DNA of 64,000 nt from positions 744,001 to 808,000 of the forward strand of contig CBDFLD010000022.1 in assembly GCA_965249005.1 (NCBI GenBank). Direction: 5' to 3'. Source of the DNA: CBDFLD01 sp965249005 (lineage in GTDB: Bacteria; Acidobacteriota; UBA6911). Positions 42,979-52,176 of the stretch are shown here, piece after piece; position 1 is the stretch's first letter, and each line of letters starts with the position of its first letter. Made by a program: the position numbers and the translations under genes. Under the pieces are notes generated by a model that worked only from the letters and a program-made list of their open reading frames with translations, was not told the DNA's origin and searched no databases.

Positions 42979-44139
42979 ATGATCCGGGCAATCAACCCGT
43001 GCGCTCTGCTGCTGGCTGTGGGACTCGCGGCTGGATGCAGTACCCCGGAGACCGACGAGGAGGAGCCAGTTGTGAGTGAGATTGCAGGCATAGCGGTCGA
43101 GCCAGATTGGGATACTCTGCCGACGGGCGATGCGGTTGCGCTGTATGTTCTAGAGAATGAAAACGGCACCAAAGCGTCCCTGATAGACTACGGTGCCACT
43201 TTGATCGCCCTGGAAACGCGGGATCGTGACGGGAACCTGGACGACATAGTTTTGGGCTTCGATCGGGTCGAGCCCTACACCGGATCCGCTCGGTACATGG
43301 GTGCGACGGTAGGGCGATACGCGAACCGCATCGCGCTCGGAACGTTCGCGCTCGACGGCGAGCAATACACGCTGGCCACAAATAACGATCCGAATCATCT
43401 GCACGGTGGCGATGTTGGCTTTGACACGGTGATGTGGAACGCGGAAGCTTTCGAGGACAGTGCCGGTGGAATCGGCGTGCGCTTTACCTACCTAAGCGAT
43501 GACGGGGAGGAAGGATACCCAGGGAACTTGACTTGCACGGTGACCTACACGCTGACACAGACCGACGAACTGCGCATTGACTATGAGGCAACGACCGACA
43601 AGGCCACTCACGTCAACCTGACGCATCATAGTTTTTTCAATCTCGCCGGCGCCACCAGTAGCAAGACGATTCGGGATCACGAACTGATGATTTCCGCGGG
43701 ACACTATACGCCCGTCGACGAGACACTCATTCCGACCGGTGAGATCGCTCCGGTAGCGGGAACGCCCCTTGATTTCACTACATCGCATGTCATCGGCGAA
43801 CGAATCGCTCAGGTCGAAGGCGGCTATGATCACAACTTCGTATTGGACGGTCCCTCCGGGAGTGTCGTCCTTGCGGCTAGGGTTTTCGATTCGAGTTCAG
43901 GACGGGTGATGGAGATCCTGACGACGGAGCCCGGCTTGCAGTTCTACACTGGCAACTTCCTCGATGGCACGCTGACCGGAAAAGGCGGAGCGACCTATGA
44001 ATCGAACTCCGGATTGTGCCTCGAGGCGCAGAAGTATCCGGATACGCCAAATCAGTCAAGTTTTCCAACGAGCGTATTGAAGCCGGGCGAGACCTACCGC
44101 CAGACGACGATTCACCGATTCTCAACTGACCAAGACTAG
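42979..44139 (+). CDS. Aldose 1-epimerase (galactose mutarotase), lipoprotein
   Basis: 386 residues from the ATG at 42979, preceded by AGGAGAGATGCA. Lipoprotein signal with Cys20 in LAAGC, so the enzyme acts outside the cytoplasm. Mutarotase motifs: GRYANRI, NHLHGG (catalytic-site His), NLTHHSFFNL and the catalytic Glu in CLEAQKYPDTPN. It interconverts alpha and beta anomers of aldoses. First gene of an operon continuing with an SDR and a complete ribose-type ABC importer, so it probably equilibrates the imported sugar before uptake. Confidence 0.93.
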   Translation: MIRAINPCALLLAVGLAAGCSTPETDEEEPVVSEIAGIAVEPDWDTLPTGDAVALYVLENENGTKASLIDYGATLIALETRDRDGNLDDIVLGFDRVEPYTGSARYMGATVGRYANRIALGTFALDGEQYTLATNNDPNHLHGGDVGFDTVMWNAEAFEDSAGGIGVRFTYLSDDGEEGYPGNLTCTVTYTLTQTDELRIDYEATTDKATHVNLTHHSFFNLAGATSSKTIRDHELMISAGHYTPVDETLIPTGEIAPVAGTPLDFTTSHVIGERIAQVEGGYDHNFVLDGPSGSVVLAARVFDSSSGRVMEILTTEPGLQFYTGNFLDGTLTGKGGATYESNSGLCLEAQKYPDTPNQSSFPTSVLKPGETYRQTTIHRFSTDQD

Positions 44140-44150
44140 GGATGCATCGA

Positions 44151-44927
44151 ATGCGTGACGAAAACGGACGAAGCAGGATGGAACTGGAGGGTCGCGTGGC
44201 GTTGGTTACGGGCAGCTCCACCGGGTTGGGTAAGGCGATGGCCATCTCGCTTGGCGAAGCGGGAGCGAAGGTAGCGCTGAATTACGCTAACAATCAACAG
44301 CGCGCCGAGGAGACGTTCGGCGAGTTTCAGGCCCGGGGCCATCAGGGTGTTTTGGTCCGCGGCGATGTTACATCTGAGCCCGAGGTCGCACGAATGGTCG
44401 GCCAAATCGAGGCTCAGCTTGGTGCGATTGATGTCCTGGTCCCAAACGCGACGCCGGCCCAGCCGCAGAAACCCATCGAGCTCTACGATTGGGCGTTCTA
44501 TCAAGAGATGATTGATTTCTTCATCAAGAGTCCCTTCCTCCTGGTTCGCGCGACACTTCCGCAGATGAAAAAGCAGCGTTGGGGACGAATCATCAACATC
44601 GGTTCGGAGGCGTTCCAGCGCGGCGTACCGAATTTCACGGCTTATGTCGCAGCCAAGGGCGGTCAAAATGGCTTCAACCGAAGTCTCGCGGCCGAGCTCG
44701 CGCAATGGAATATCACCGTCAACATGGTCTCGCCGGGCTGGATTCCGGTGGAGCGGCACCAGAACGATCCGCAAGAGATGAAGGACGAATACTTGGCGGG
44801 CCTTCCCGCCAAGCGATGGGGTACGCCAAAGGAAGTGGGCAATACCGTCGTCTTCCTCGCCTCGGATGAGGCGGCGTACATTTCGGGACAGAACATCTGC
44901 GTCAACGGCGCCCATACCGTCGCGTAG
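44151..44927 (+). CDS. Short-chain dehydrogenase/reductase
   Basis: 258 residues from the ATG at 44151 (AGGG 9 bases upstream); the ATGs at 44142 and 44178 are alternatives. Classical SDR motifs: nucleotide site TGSSTGLG, the NNxG equivalent reading PNAT, the catalytic Ser in NIGSEAF, and YVAAK for the Tyr-Lys pair. C-terminal SDR closing segment YISGQNICVNG. It lies between the epimerase and the sugar-binding protein, 11 bases after the epimerase stop, which suggests oxidation or reduction of the imported sugar. The precise substrate is unknown. Confidence 0.92.
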   Translation: MRDENGRSRMELEGRVALVTGSSTGLGKAMAISLGEAGAKVALNYANNQQRAEETFGEFQARGHQGVLVRGDVTSEPEVARMVGQIEAQLGAIDVLVPNATPAQPQKPIELYDWAFYQEMIDFFIKSPFLLVRATLPQMKKQRWGRIINIGSEAFQRGVPNFTAYVAAKGGQNGFNRSLAAELAQWNITVNMVSPGWIPVERHQNDPQEMKDEYLAGLPAKRWGTPKEVGNTVVFLASDEAAYISGQNICVNGAHTVA

Positions 44928-44948
44928 AAACCAACGAGGAGCTCGAGC

Positions 44949-45959
44949 ATGGCCCGCATTTCTGTGGCACTTCTGTGCGTCGCGGCAGCGTTGTTGCCCG
45001 CCTGCGGCACTGGGGACGGCGACGCGGAAATTCGCGTCGCGTATGTGACGAACGGCATTGACCCCTTCTGGAGCATCGCGCAGGCCGGCACGATGGCAGC
45101 CAGCAAAGAGTTTGGCGTGGACTGCGAAGTACTCATGCCGCCGAAAGGCCTAGTGGATCAGAAGCGGATGGTCGAGACGCTTCTCTCAAACGGGATCGAC
45201 GGCATCGCCATCAGCCCTATTGACGCGGCGAATCAGGTGCAGTTTCTGAATGACGCCGCAAAGGTCACGCACCTGATCACGCAGGACTCCGATGCGCCGG
45301 ACTCCAACCGGCTGTGCTTCGTGGGCATGGACAACTATGAAGCGGGGCGCGAGGCAGGCAAACTCGTGAAAGAAGCGATGCCGGACGGCGGCAACGTGAT
45401 GATTTTCGTGGGACGCCTTGAACAACTCAATGCGCAGGAGCGCCGGCAGGGAGTCATTGACGAGTTGCTTGATCGGCCCGTTCAAGTGCTGGGATCGGTG
45501 ACCTTCGACTCGCCGGGGGCTGTTCTGGAGGGCGATGCTTATTCGATCCTTGGCACGCGAACGGACAATTTCGACTACGCCAAGGCGAAGTCCAACGCGG
45601 AGGACGCCATCGCTGCATACGCCAATCTCGACTGCATGGTCGGTTTGTTCGCATACAACATCCCCGCATGTCTCTCGGCGGTGCAGGAAGCGGATAAGAC
45701 GGATTCCATCAACCTGGTCAGTTTCGACGAAGCAGACGGGACTCTTCAGGGCATCATCGACGGTAGCGTCCACGGCACGGTCAGTCAGCAGCCCTTTGTA
45801 TACGGATTCGAGTCTGTCCGAATTCTCGCAGGTCTCGCGCGCGGCGACAACTCGGTCCTGCCCGAAGACGGCTTCCTGGAGATAGAGGCCCGAATCGTGC
45901 GCAAGGATAATGTCGAGGCCTTCTGGACTGAATTGAGGCGACTCAAGGGCGAAGGATAA
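44949..45959 (+). CDS. Sugar ABC transporter substrate-binding lipoprotein (ribose/rhizopine type)
   Basis: 336 residues; the ATG at 44949 follows AGGAGCTCGAGC. Lipoprotein signal with Cys19 in LLPAC. The two-lobed periplasmic-binding-protein type 1 fold starts with EIRVAYVTNGIDPFWSIAQ and includes GIDGIAISPIDAA, CFVGMDNYEAGREAG and NLVSFDEADGTLQGI, all typical of RbsB-like pentose/hexose receptors. It is followed within two bases by the ATPase gene. Confidence 0.93.
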   Translation: MARISVALLCVAAALLPACGTGDGDAEIRVAYVTNGIDPFWSIAQAGTMAASKEFGVDCEVLMPPKGLVDQKRMVETLLSNGIDGIAISPIDAANQVQFLNDAAKVTHLITQDSDAPDSNRLCFVGMDNYEAGREAGKLVKEAMPDGGNVMIFVGRLEQLNAQERRQGVIDELLDRPVQVLGSVTFDSPGAVLEGDAYSILGTRTDNFDYAKAKSNAEDAIAAYANLDCMVGLFAYNIPACLSAVQEADKTDSINLVSFDEADGTLQGIIDGSVHGTVSQQPFVYGFESVRILAGLARGDNSVLPEDGFLEIEARIVRKDNVEAFWTELRRLKGEG

Positions 45960-45961
45960 GC

Positions 45962-47482
45962 GTGGAGACCACTGCGCCGCTGCTAGAGGCCAAGGGCCTG
46001 TCGAAGGCGTTTCCCGGTGTGCGTGCGCTGCATGCTGTCGACCTGCAGATCCAAGTCGGCGAGCTCCTCTGTGTCGTCGGCGAGAACGGCGCCGGCAAAA
46101 GCACGCTCATGGAGATTCTCGCGGGCATTCAGCAGCCGGATTCGGGTCTACTCATTCTTGATGGCGAAACCGTCACCCTTCCAGGCGTGCGTGCGGCGAC
46201 TGAGGCGGGGATTGCGCTAATTCATCAGGAGCTGAACCTCGCCGACAATTTGGATGTTGCCGCGAATATCTATTTGGGTCGTGAACCAAGGCGCTGGGGC
46301 TTTGTTGAAGCAAAGACGGCGAGACAAAACTCCGAGCGGCTATTGCACGACCTCGACGACCATATCGGCGCTGGCGATATGGTGGGCGATCTTTCAATCG
46401 GCCGCAGGCAGATTGTGGAGATCGCCAAAGCGCTCTCGATGGACGCGCGTGTACTGATCATGGACGAACCCACCTCGAGCCTCTCGCAACGTGAGACCGA
46501 AAAGCTCTTCACGATCATCCGAGAGCTCAAGGATCTGGGCGTCGGTATTGTGTTTGTCTCCCATCGCCTTGCCGAAGTCGGGGCACTCGCGGACCGGGTC
46601 GTCGTGTTGCGCGACGGCGAAGTTGCGGGCGAGCTTAGCGGCAAACAGATCGGCCACGATCAGATGGTCCGCCTAATGATCGGCCGGGATGTTTCGTCGG
46701 TCTGGAAGCGGGACACCTCGGCTCGGGGAGCCGCGCGCATGGAAGTTCGCGGCTTGTGCACCGATGCGTTTCCTCGAGCACCGAATGACGCAACGATCTA
46801 TGCCGGTGAAATCATTGGTATCGCCGGTCTGGTCGGCTCGGGACGCACTGAATTTTTGGAAACGCTCTTTGGTGTACGTCCGCGGTTTTCGGGCAGCGTA
46901 TCTGTCGATGGTGAATCGCTTGCTTCGGCGTCGATTCCGGAGGCTATTCGGCTTGGCCTCGCGCTCATCCCCGAGGATCGAAAGCGATGTGGGCTTATCT
47001 TGGAGATGTCCGTACGCGAGAACCTAAGCTTGGCGGTATTGCGCGACGACGCGCGTGGCGCGTTCATCGACCACCGGCGTGAACGGAAACGTGGCGACGA
47101 ATTGACGGAGAAGCTCGGTATCCGAACACCGAATCGCGAGCATGCGGTCCAATTGTTGTCTGGGGGAAACCAGCAAAAGACGGTCCTGGGAAAATGGCTG
47201 GCGACGAACCCGCGCGTCCTGCTGCTCGATGAGCCGACGCGGGGGATTGATGTCGGTGCGAAAGAAGAAATCTACAGGATCATGGGCGATCTCGCGGAGG
47301 ATGGCGCGTCGATTGTTTTTGTCTCTAGCGAGCTCGAAGAAGTCTTGTCCATGTCGGACCGAGTATTGGTCATGCATGAAGGTGTGATCGCGGGTGAAGT
47401 CGCGGGCGATGACATCAACGAAGAGAACATCATGAGGCTTGCGACCGGTGCGGGTGAATCGGCGCAGGCAGGAAACACATGA
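45962..47482 (+). CDS. Sugar ABC transporter ATP-binding protein (RbsA-like, two ABC domains)
   Basis: 506 residues from a GTG at 45962, the usual length of RbsA/XylG/MglA proteins with two fused ATPase domains. The first has Walker A GENGAGKST (40-48), signature LSIGRRQ and Walker B VLIMDEPTSS. The second has the degenerate P-loop GLVGSGRTE characteristic of this group, signature LSGGNQQK and LLLDEPTRGID. Powers uptake with the permease that follows; its stop overlaps the permease start. Confidence 0.95.
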   Translation: METTAPLLEAKGLSKAFPGVRALHAVDLQIQVGELLCVVGENGAGKSTLMEILAGIQQPDSGLLILDGETVTLPGVRAATEAGIALIHQELNLADNLDVAANIYLGREPRRWGFVEAKTARQNSERLLHDLDDHIGAGDMVGDLSIGRRQIVEIAKALSMDARVLIMDEPTSSLSQRETEKLFTIIRELKDLGVGIVFVSHRLAEVGALADRVVVLRDGEVAGELSGKQIGHDQMVRLMIGRDVSSVWKRDTSARGAARMEVRGLCTDAFPRAPNDATIYAGEIIGIAGLVGSGRTEFLETLFGVRPRFSGSVSVDGESLASASIPEAIRLGLALIPEDRKRCGLILEMSVRENLSLAVLRDDARGAFIDHRRERKRGDELTEKLGIRTPNREHAVQLLSGGNQQKTVLGKWLATNPRVLLLDEPTRGIDVGAKEEIYRIMGDLAEDGASIVFVSSELEEVLSMSDRVLVMHEGVIAGEVAGDDINEENIMRLATGAGESAQAGNT

Positions 47483-48447
47483 AGAAGATTCTCGGGATAC
47501 TTAGCTTGTTGGTTGCGATCTGTGCGCTGACGGCGATCTTGAACCCAAACTTTCTGAGCGCCTATAACCTCCAGAACACCCTGCGCTGGACGGCGCTCTA
47601 CGGCATCATCAGCCTCGGCGTCGCGTTTGTCATCATTGGCGGCGGCATTGACCTCTCGATCGGTTCCCTGGTCGGCTTGACAGGATCGCTTCTCGCACTT
47701 CTCCTGACCAAGTACGGCGTCCCGATTCCGCTCGCGTTGTTGGCATGCATCGGTACGTCACTCGTGGTCGGCCTTGGGCACGGGCTGCTCATCGCAAAGC
47801 TTGGACTCCAACCCTTCGTGGTCACGCTCTGCGGATTGCTGTTCTACCGGGGGGCTGCGCGATTCATCACGGATGATCAGAGCCTCGGTTTCGGCGGTGA
47901 TTTCGAAGGATTGCGGAGCCTCGCGACGGGCTCCATACCCTTTTGGGGCGACTTTGGGATCCCCTTCCCGCTGATCATTCTCATTGCTGTCGGCGTCGTA
48001 GCGGCGGTGTTGCTCCGGCTCACGGTGTTCGGACGGCACCTGCTGGCGCTCGGACGAAATGAAGAGGCCGCGCGCTATGCCGGAATCAATACAGACCGCG
48101 TCGTGATCGCGACCTATGTCTGGAGTTCCGTATTGGCCGGGATCGGCGGGATACTCTTCTCGCTGGACGTAAACTCCGTACAGCCCTCAGGCTTGGGTGA
48201 GTTCTACGAACTCTACGCCATCGCCGCGGCGGTCCTGGGCGGGTGTAGCTTGCGCGGGGGCGAGGGTTCGATTCTTGGGGTGGTGATCGGCGCGGCGGTG
48301 ATGCGCGTGCTATATAACGCGATTAACATTTTGCACATTCCCACGCATCTCGAGTTCGCCATCATTGGTATCGTGATTCTCGCCGGTGTGATCGCAGATG
48401 AGTCGATACGGCGTGTCGTATCCAAGCGACGTTCGGCAGCATACTGA
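47479..48447 (+). CDS. Sugar ABC transporter permease (RbsC-like)
   Basis: 322 residues, about eight to nine membrane spans, with the conserved loop NEEAARYAGINTDRV that contacts the ATPase and GGGIDLSIGSLVGL, the signature of ribose/xylose-type permeases (BPD_transp_2). The start overlaps the ATPase stop by four bases (ATGA). Only one permease gene is present, so it presumably works as a homodimer. Basic C-terminus (SIRRVVSKRRSAAY). Confidence 0.94.
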   Translation: MKKILGILSLLVAICALTAILNPNFLSAYNLQNTLRWTALYGIISLGVAFVIIGGGIDLSIGSLVGLTGSLLALLLTKYGVPIPLALLACIGTSLVVGLGHGLLIAKLGLQPFVVTLCGLLFYRGAARFITDDQSLGFGGDFEGLRSLATGSIPFWGDFGIPFPLIILIAVGVVAAVLLRLTVFGRHLLALGRNEEAARYAGINTDRVVIATYVWSSVLAGIGGILFSLDVNSVQPSGLGEFYELYAIAAAVLGGCSLRGGEGSILGVVIGAAVMRVLYNAINILHIPTHLEFAIIGIVILAGVIADESIRRVVSKRRSAAY

Positions 48448-48481
48448 AAGAGGGGCATCTCAGCCGAGAGGAGCGTGATCG

Positions 48482-48751
48482 ATGATGTATAACAAGGGAA
48501 GACTGAAAACAGTGTCAGGGATAACTACTGCGCTACTGCTCTGTGCTTTTCTATGTTCTCTCCGGACTCAGCATGACACGCGCTCGCGTGAAGAAGTGGC
48601 CGAGGCCTGCGAGGAAAAAGTGGAAAGGTCAAAGAAGGAATCCAGCGCATGGGCATCTGAAGGGCGCGAGCCTATTGAGATCCATGACATCACGCACGCG
48701 GAATTCTTTCCGCACATACCGGACGTTCCTCAATCCTGGAAAACAGAATGA
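48482..48751 (+). CDS. Small membrane-anchored protein of unknown function
   Basis: 89 residues; the ATG at 48482 follows AGGAG by 8 bases. One hydrophobic stretch (VSGITTALLLCAFLCSL) is followed by a highly charged region (EEVAEACEEKVERSKKE) and an His/Pro-containing tail (HAEFFPHIPDVPQS). No family recognised. Its stop overlaps the start of the next gene as ATGA, which supports a real translated gene of the operon. Confidence 0.6.
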   Translation: MMYNKGRLKTVSGITTALLLCAFLCSLRTQHDTRSREEVAEACEEKVERSKKESSAWASEGREPIEIHDITHAEFFPHIPDVPQSWKTE

Positions 48752-49872
48752 AGTTTCACGACCGTAGCGCGTGGCAGTTGGAGAACGACCGGCTCAGGGT
48801 CACGGCTCTGGAAGGGGCTGGACACATCGCCGAGATCGTACTGAAGGACTCGTCCGGGCGGGAATCTATCAATCCGCTCTGGGTTCCAAAGTGGCCTTCG
48901 GTCGAGCCCTGGGAATACAGCTCCGAGAAACACGGGGACACCTACGGGAAGAATTCTGAATCGGCGCTTCTCGCCAGCATCATGGGGCACAACCTCTGCT
49001 TCGATTTCTGGGGCCCCCCATCTCAGACTGAATTCGAGGCTGGTTTGTCCTATCACGGGGAGGCCTCGTTGGTGCGCTCTAACAAGATTTTCCAGGATGC
49101 GGAATCATTAAGCTATCGTTTCGATCTGGAAAGGTCCGGTACGGCCTTGACCCGGACGCTTCGCCTGGTGGACGGTCAGCCTGTGCTCTACATCGAGGAG
49201 ACGGTCGAGAACAAGCTCGTCATCGACCGACCTCTGGGTTGGGTACAGCATGTCACCTTTGGTGTGCCCTTCGTTGATCCAGAAGCCTCCTTCTTCGATG
49301 CCTCCGCTACCAAAGGACACATAACCCAGGGGGACCAGGAAGTGCCTGCCGAGTGGCCTGTCGGATCTCAGGATAGTCGGGAGCACGACCATCGACGCTT
49401 TGCCCCGGAACCGCCCAGCATGAAAATGTCCTACTTTCTCCTGGACCCTGCCCGTGAGGTTGAGTTCGTCTCGGGATTGAACACAAAGCATCGGCTGTTG
49501 GTTGCGTATGTCTTCCGGCGCCAGGATTTTCCCTGGGTGATGGTTTGGGAAGAGAATCGGCAGATTCAGGATCCTCCCTGGAACGGGAAGGAGATGACCC
49601 GGGGTATGGAATTCGGCAATACCCGGATTCCGGGGACCATGCAGGCCTACTACAAGCGCCCCCGGATCCACGACACTCCTACTTTCGGCTGGCTGACGGC
49701 GAAGGAGAAGCGTACCGTCAGGTACATGGCTGTTATCTCTTCTGTACCAGAAGGCTTCACCGGTGTCCGCGACATCCGACTGGAGGCGTCTAAGATTGTC
49801 GTGGAGACGACGGCCATGAAGCCCCCCCTCCGCATCGACTACCGGCCGGAGCTTTTCGTTTCATCGCGCTAG
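48748..49872 (+). CDS. Galactose-mutarotase-like domain protein
   Basis: 374 residues with no obvious signal peptide. The all-beta pattern (LENDRLRVTALEGAGHIAEIVLKDSSG at the start, GWVQHVTFGVPF and GMEFGNTRIPG later) recalls the galactose-mutarotase-like superfamily, but the catalytic His and Glu motifs of true aldose 1-epimerases are not evident. Last gene of the sugar operon, coupled by overlap to the small membrane protein. It may bind or isomerise the imported carbohydrate; I would not assign an activity. Its stop overlaps the stop of the reverse-strand gene that follows. Confidence 0.7.
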   Translation: MKFHDRSAWQLENDRLRVTALEGAGHIAEIVLKDSSGRESINPLWVPKWPSVEPWEYSSEKHGDTYGKNSESALLASIMGHNLCFDFWGPPSQTEFEAGLSYHGEASLVRSNKIFQDAESLSYRFDLERSGTALTRTLRLVDGQPVLYIEETVENKLVIDRPLGWVQHVTFGVPFVDPEASFFDASATKGHITQGDQEVPAEWPVGSQDSREHDHRRFAPEPPSMKMSYFLLDPAREVEFVSGLNTKHRLLVAYVFRRQDFPWVMVWEENRQIQDPPWNGKEMTRGMEFGNTRIPGTMQAYYKRPRIHDTPTFGWLTAKEKRTVRYMAVISSVPEGFTGVRDIRLEASKIVVETTAMKPPLRIDYRPELFVSSR

Positions 49873-51121
49873 GCTAGATCCATCCAATTCGCAATCTGTC
49901 CTGCAAGCTGCTCACCCGCATCCTCCTGAATAAAATGTCCGGCCCCGGCGATATTCACGGGCGGGGCGACATTCTTGAAGATGCCGCGCAGTTGCTCTTG
50001 ACCCGGAGCCGTGATCGGATCCTTGTCGCCCCAAGGGAGAAAGACTGCAATATCCAACGCCTTCAATCGCTCGATGGCTTGGAGATTGTCGTAGACCGCA
50101 AGAAGATTCGCTCGATTCGGGACAAGCCGGGGAAACACCAGCGCGGCCGTCTGGTAGTTCGCTGAAGGGTAAGGTGCACCGTAGGCCGAGAGCTCGGCCT
50201 CGCTGAGCTCCCGCTGCAGCGTGTTTTTCATTAGAAGCGGCACATCGAGGGAGCGCATCCGCTGGGAAGCCCTGCGCCACCGGGCAAACGCCGGCGTCCT
50301 CTGACGGCCATCGGGTAGACCTGTATGGGTCGCCACGAGGCGGGCAAAACGCTCGGGTATTTGGCTCAGCACCCGAAGACCGGCTGACCCGCCCCAATCC
50401 TGGCAAATCAAGGTGATGCGTTGAAGGTCTAGATCCTCGATGAACTTTCGGATCCATCGAACATGGGACCGGTAGCTGTAGGCATTGTCGGCAACGGGTT
50501 TGTCGGAACGGCCAAATCCGATCAAGTCGGGGCGATGCACCGTCCCACTTCCGAAAGCGGCGGGATCATGCGGCGATAGAGAAAGCCCCATGTCGGTTCG
50601 CCATGGAGCATCAAGATGGGATCGCCCTCTCCCGCTTCCACGTATGCCATGCGGAGCCCTTCCATCTCTCGATGCTGAGGATCGTAGGGAAAGTCCGGCA
50701 GGTCGGCGAAACGATCTTCAGGCGTCCGCAATACGCTACCTTCCGGCCAGGTTCCGTCGATGCCGTGAAACCCGGCCACCCGTTCGAGGTCGCTTAGCTG
50801 AACGCTCTCGCTTTTCTCTGCGAACCACCCCAAGAATGCTAATAAGTCTCGGTCGATTTCGTGTTCCGGTGGCCGCGGCTCGTAGCGTTCCCAGTAGCCG
50901 TAGACGGTTGCCGATGCGGGACGACCTCTACCTGTGTCGGACAGTTCGAGGCCATAGAGATGATCGTGCTCAGACCGCCAGTGGACCTGCCCCGCCCGAG
51001 TGCCAATCGCCGCCTCTATTGCCTCGGCGACGTGGGGGCGCACGTCGAGTTGCTGCTCCCAAAGCAGGGGATCCGGCCGCAAGTAGACGAGCTCGTCGGC
51101 ATGAGGCTGCATCAGATTCAT
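49869..51121 (-). pseudogene. Haloalkane dehalogenase with N-terminal extension, frameshifted
   Basis: Two overlapping reverse frames join at about 50535 into one protein: upstream, HGEPTWGFLYRRMIPPL ... GRCIAPT then stop; downstream, RPDLIGFGRSDKP onwards. Adding one C to the run in ATCGCCCCGAC would restore GRCIAPDLIGFG, so a single base is missing or was lost in sequencing. The joined product matches DhlA-type haloalkane dehalogenases: VLRTPEDRFADLP, halide residues in GEPTW, nucleophile Asp in ICQDWGG, an acid in WGDKDP and His in AGHFIQED. About 125 residues precede the known domain and are unrecognised. Start ATG at 51121 overlaps the stop of the next gene. Confidence 0.8.
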
Positions 51122-52035
51122 GACTGCTCCCCCGCTCTGTCGAGAAATCTTACGATCGCTTTCGCGAGATCCGGCCCCCGGTCATCTTGCAGAAAGTGCG
51201 CCGCCTTGTCGAACAGCTCGGGGCCCTCCGCGTGAGGCAAAAGCTCCTTCAGTCGATTCGCATACTCGATGGGAAAGACGTTGTCCTCGGGCGCCCACAA
51301 CAAGCGAATCGGCACATCCGCCAGTTCCGGGAGGCGCGACTGAATGTAGGTCATGTCCTGCCAACCTCGGTCGCCCTCGTGCATCGGGATTGTTCGCGGC
51401 CAGGTTAAAACGACGGCGTCGGATCCCGGTTCTTCAAAGACATGATGATAGGCGCGCGCCTCGTCTTCGCTCATTCCCCGCTTCGTTAGGACCGACGGCC
51501 CGTGTTGAGAGAGAACCTTGTGGCGATCCATGAAAAACCGTCCCACCAGTGGCGCATGCCAGGTTGTCCAGGGTCGTGGCGAAGTATGAAATTCCCCCAC
51601 ATTGCCCGTGAAAAGCCACGTGTTCATCAGCACCAAGGCAGCAAGCCGTTCGATTCGTTGTAGCGCCGCGCCGACCCCCTGCGGACCGCCCCAGTCTTGC
51701 CCCACAACGACAAACTTCCTCAGTTTCAATTGGTCCATCAACGCGACCAGATCGGCGATGTGATGCGCAAAGGTCAGCGCACGATCGTCACGGGGGTGGT
51801 CCGAGTAGCCCGCACCCACCCAGTCGGGCGCTATGGCCCGGTAGCCCGCCTTCACGAGGGGGTCGACGAAATCTCGGTACAGGAAACCCCAGGTCGGATT
51901 GCCGGAAAGCAACAGCACCGGTTGGGCCGAAGTGTCGCCCTCATCAATGTAAGCCATGCTGCGGCCGTTTACACGGACCGATCTCTGCTGCCACGGAAAA
52001 ATCGCCTCCAGCCAAGGCGGCTTGGTTCGAAGCAT
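51118..52035 (-). CDS. Haloalkane dehalogenase family alpha/beta-hydrolase
   Basis: 305 residues, the usual length. Haloalkane-dehalogenase residues are in place: N46 and W49 in SGNPTWGFLYRD, nucleophile D114 followed by the halide-binding W115 in GQDWGG, acid D251 in WAPEDN and H280 in KAAHFLQDD. These enzymes replace a carbon-bound halogen with hydroxyl in the cytoplasm. No signal peptide. Its stop overlaps the start of the frameshifted homologue as ATGA, so the two were one transcription unit and possibly arose by duplication of function rather than recent copying, as they differ clearly. Confidence 0.9.
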   Translation of the reverse strand: MLRTKPPWLEAIFPWQQRSVRVNGRSMAYIDEGDTSAQPVLLLSGNPTWGFLYRDFVDPLVKAGYRAIAPDWVGAGYSDHPRDDRALTFAHHIADLVALMDQLKLRKFVVVGQDWGGPQGVGAALQRIERLAALVLMNTWLFTGNVGEFHTSPRPWTTWHAPLVGRFFMDRHKVLSQHGPSVLTKRGMSEDEARAYHHVFEEPGSDAVVLTWPRTIPMHEGDRGWQDMTYIQSRLPELADVPIRLLWAPEDNVFPIEYANRLKELLPHAEGPELFDKAAHFLQDDRGPDLAKAIVRFLDRAGEQS

Positions 52036-52176
52036 TCAGGCCAATCCCTTTCCAAGTATGGGGCTCGATGGTAGACCCAGGCACTGCCAGCCTCTATATC
52101 AAGACGTTTTTCACGCTGCGCTGTGCCGTTACGTTTCCAAGTGACCGGCGCAAAGGCGCTGATCAAACGCCGAAAA

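Noticed and set aside
50522..50591. Programmed frameshift in the haloalkane dehalogenase
   Set aside because: The C-run is only four bases, with no slippery heptamer, upstream Shine-Dalgarno-like element or downstream hairpin of the known kind; a simple one-base deletion is more economical.
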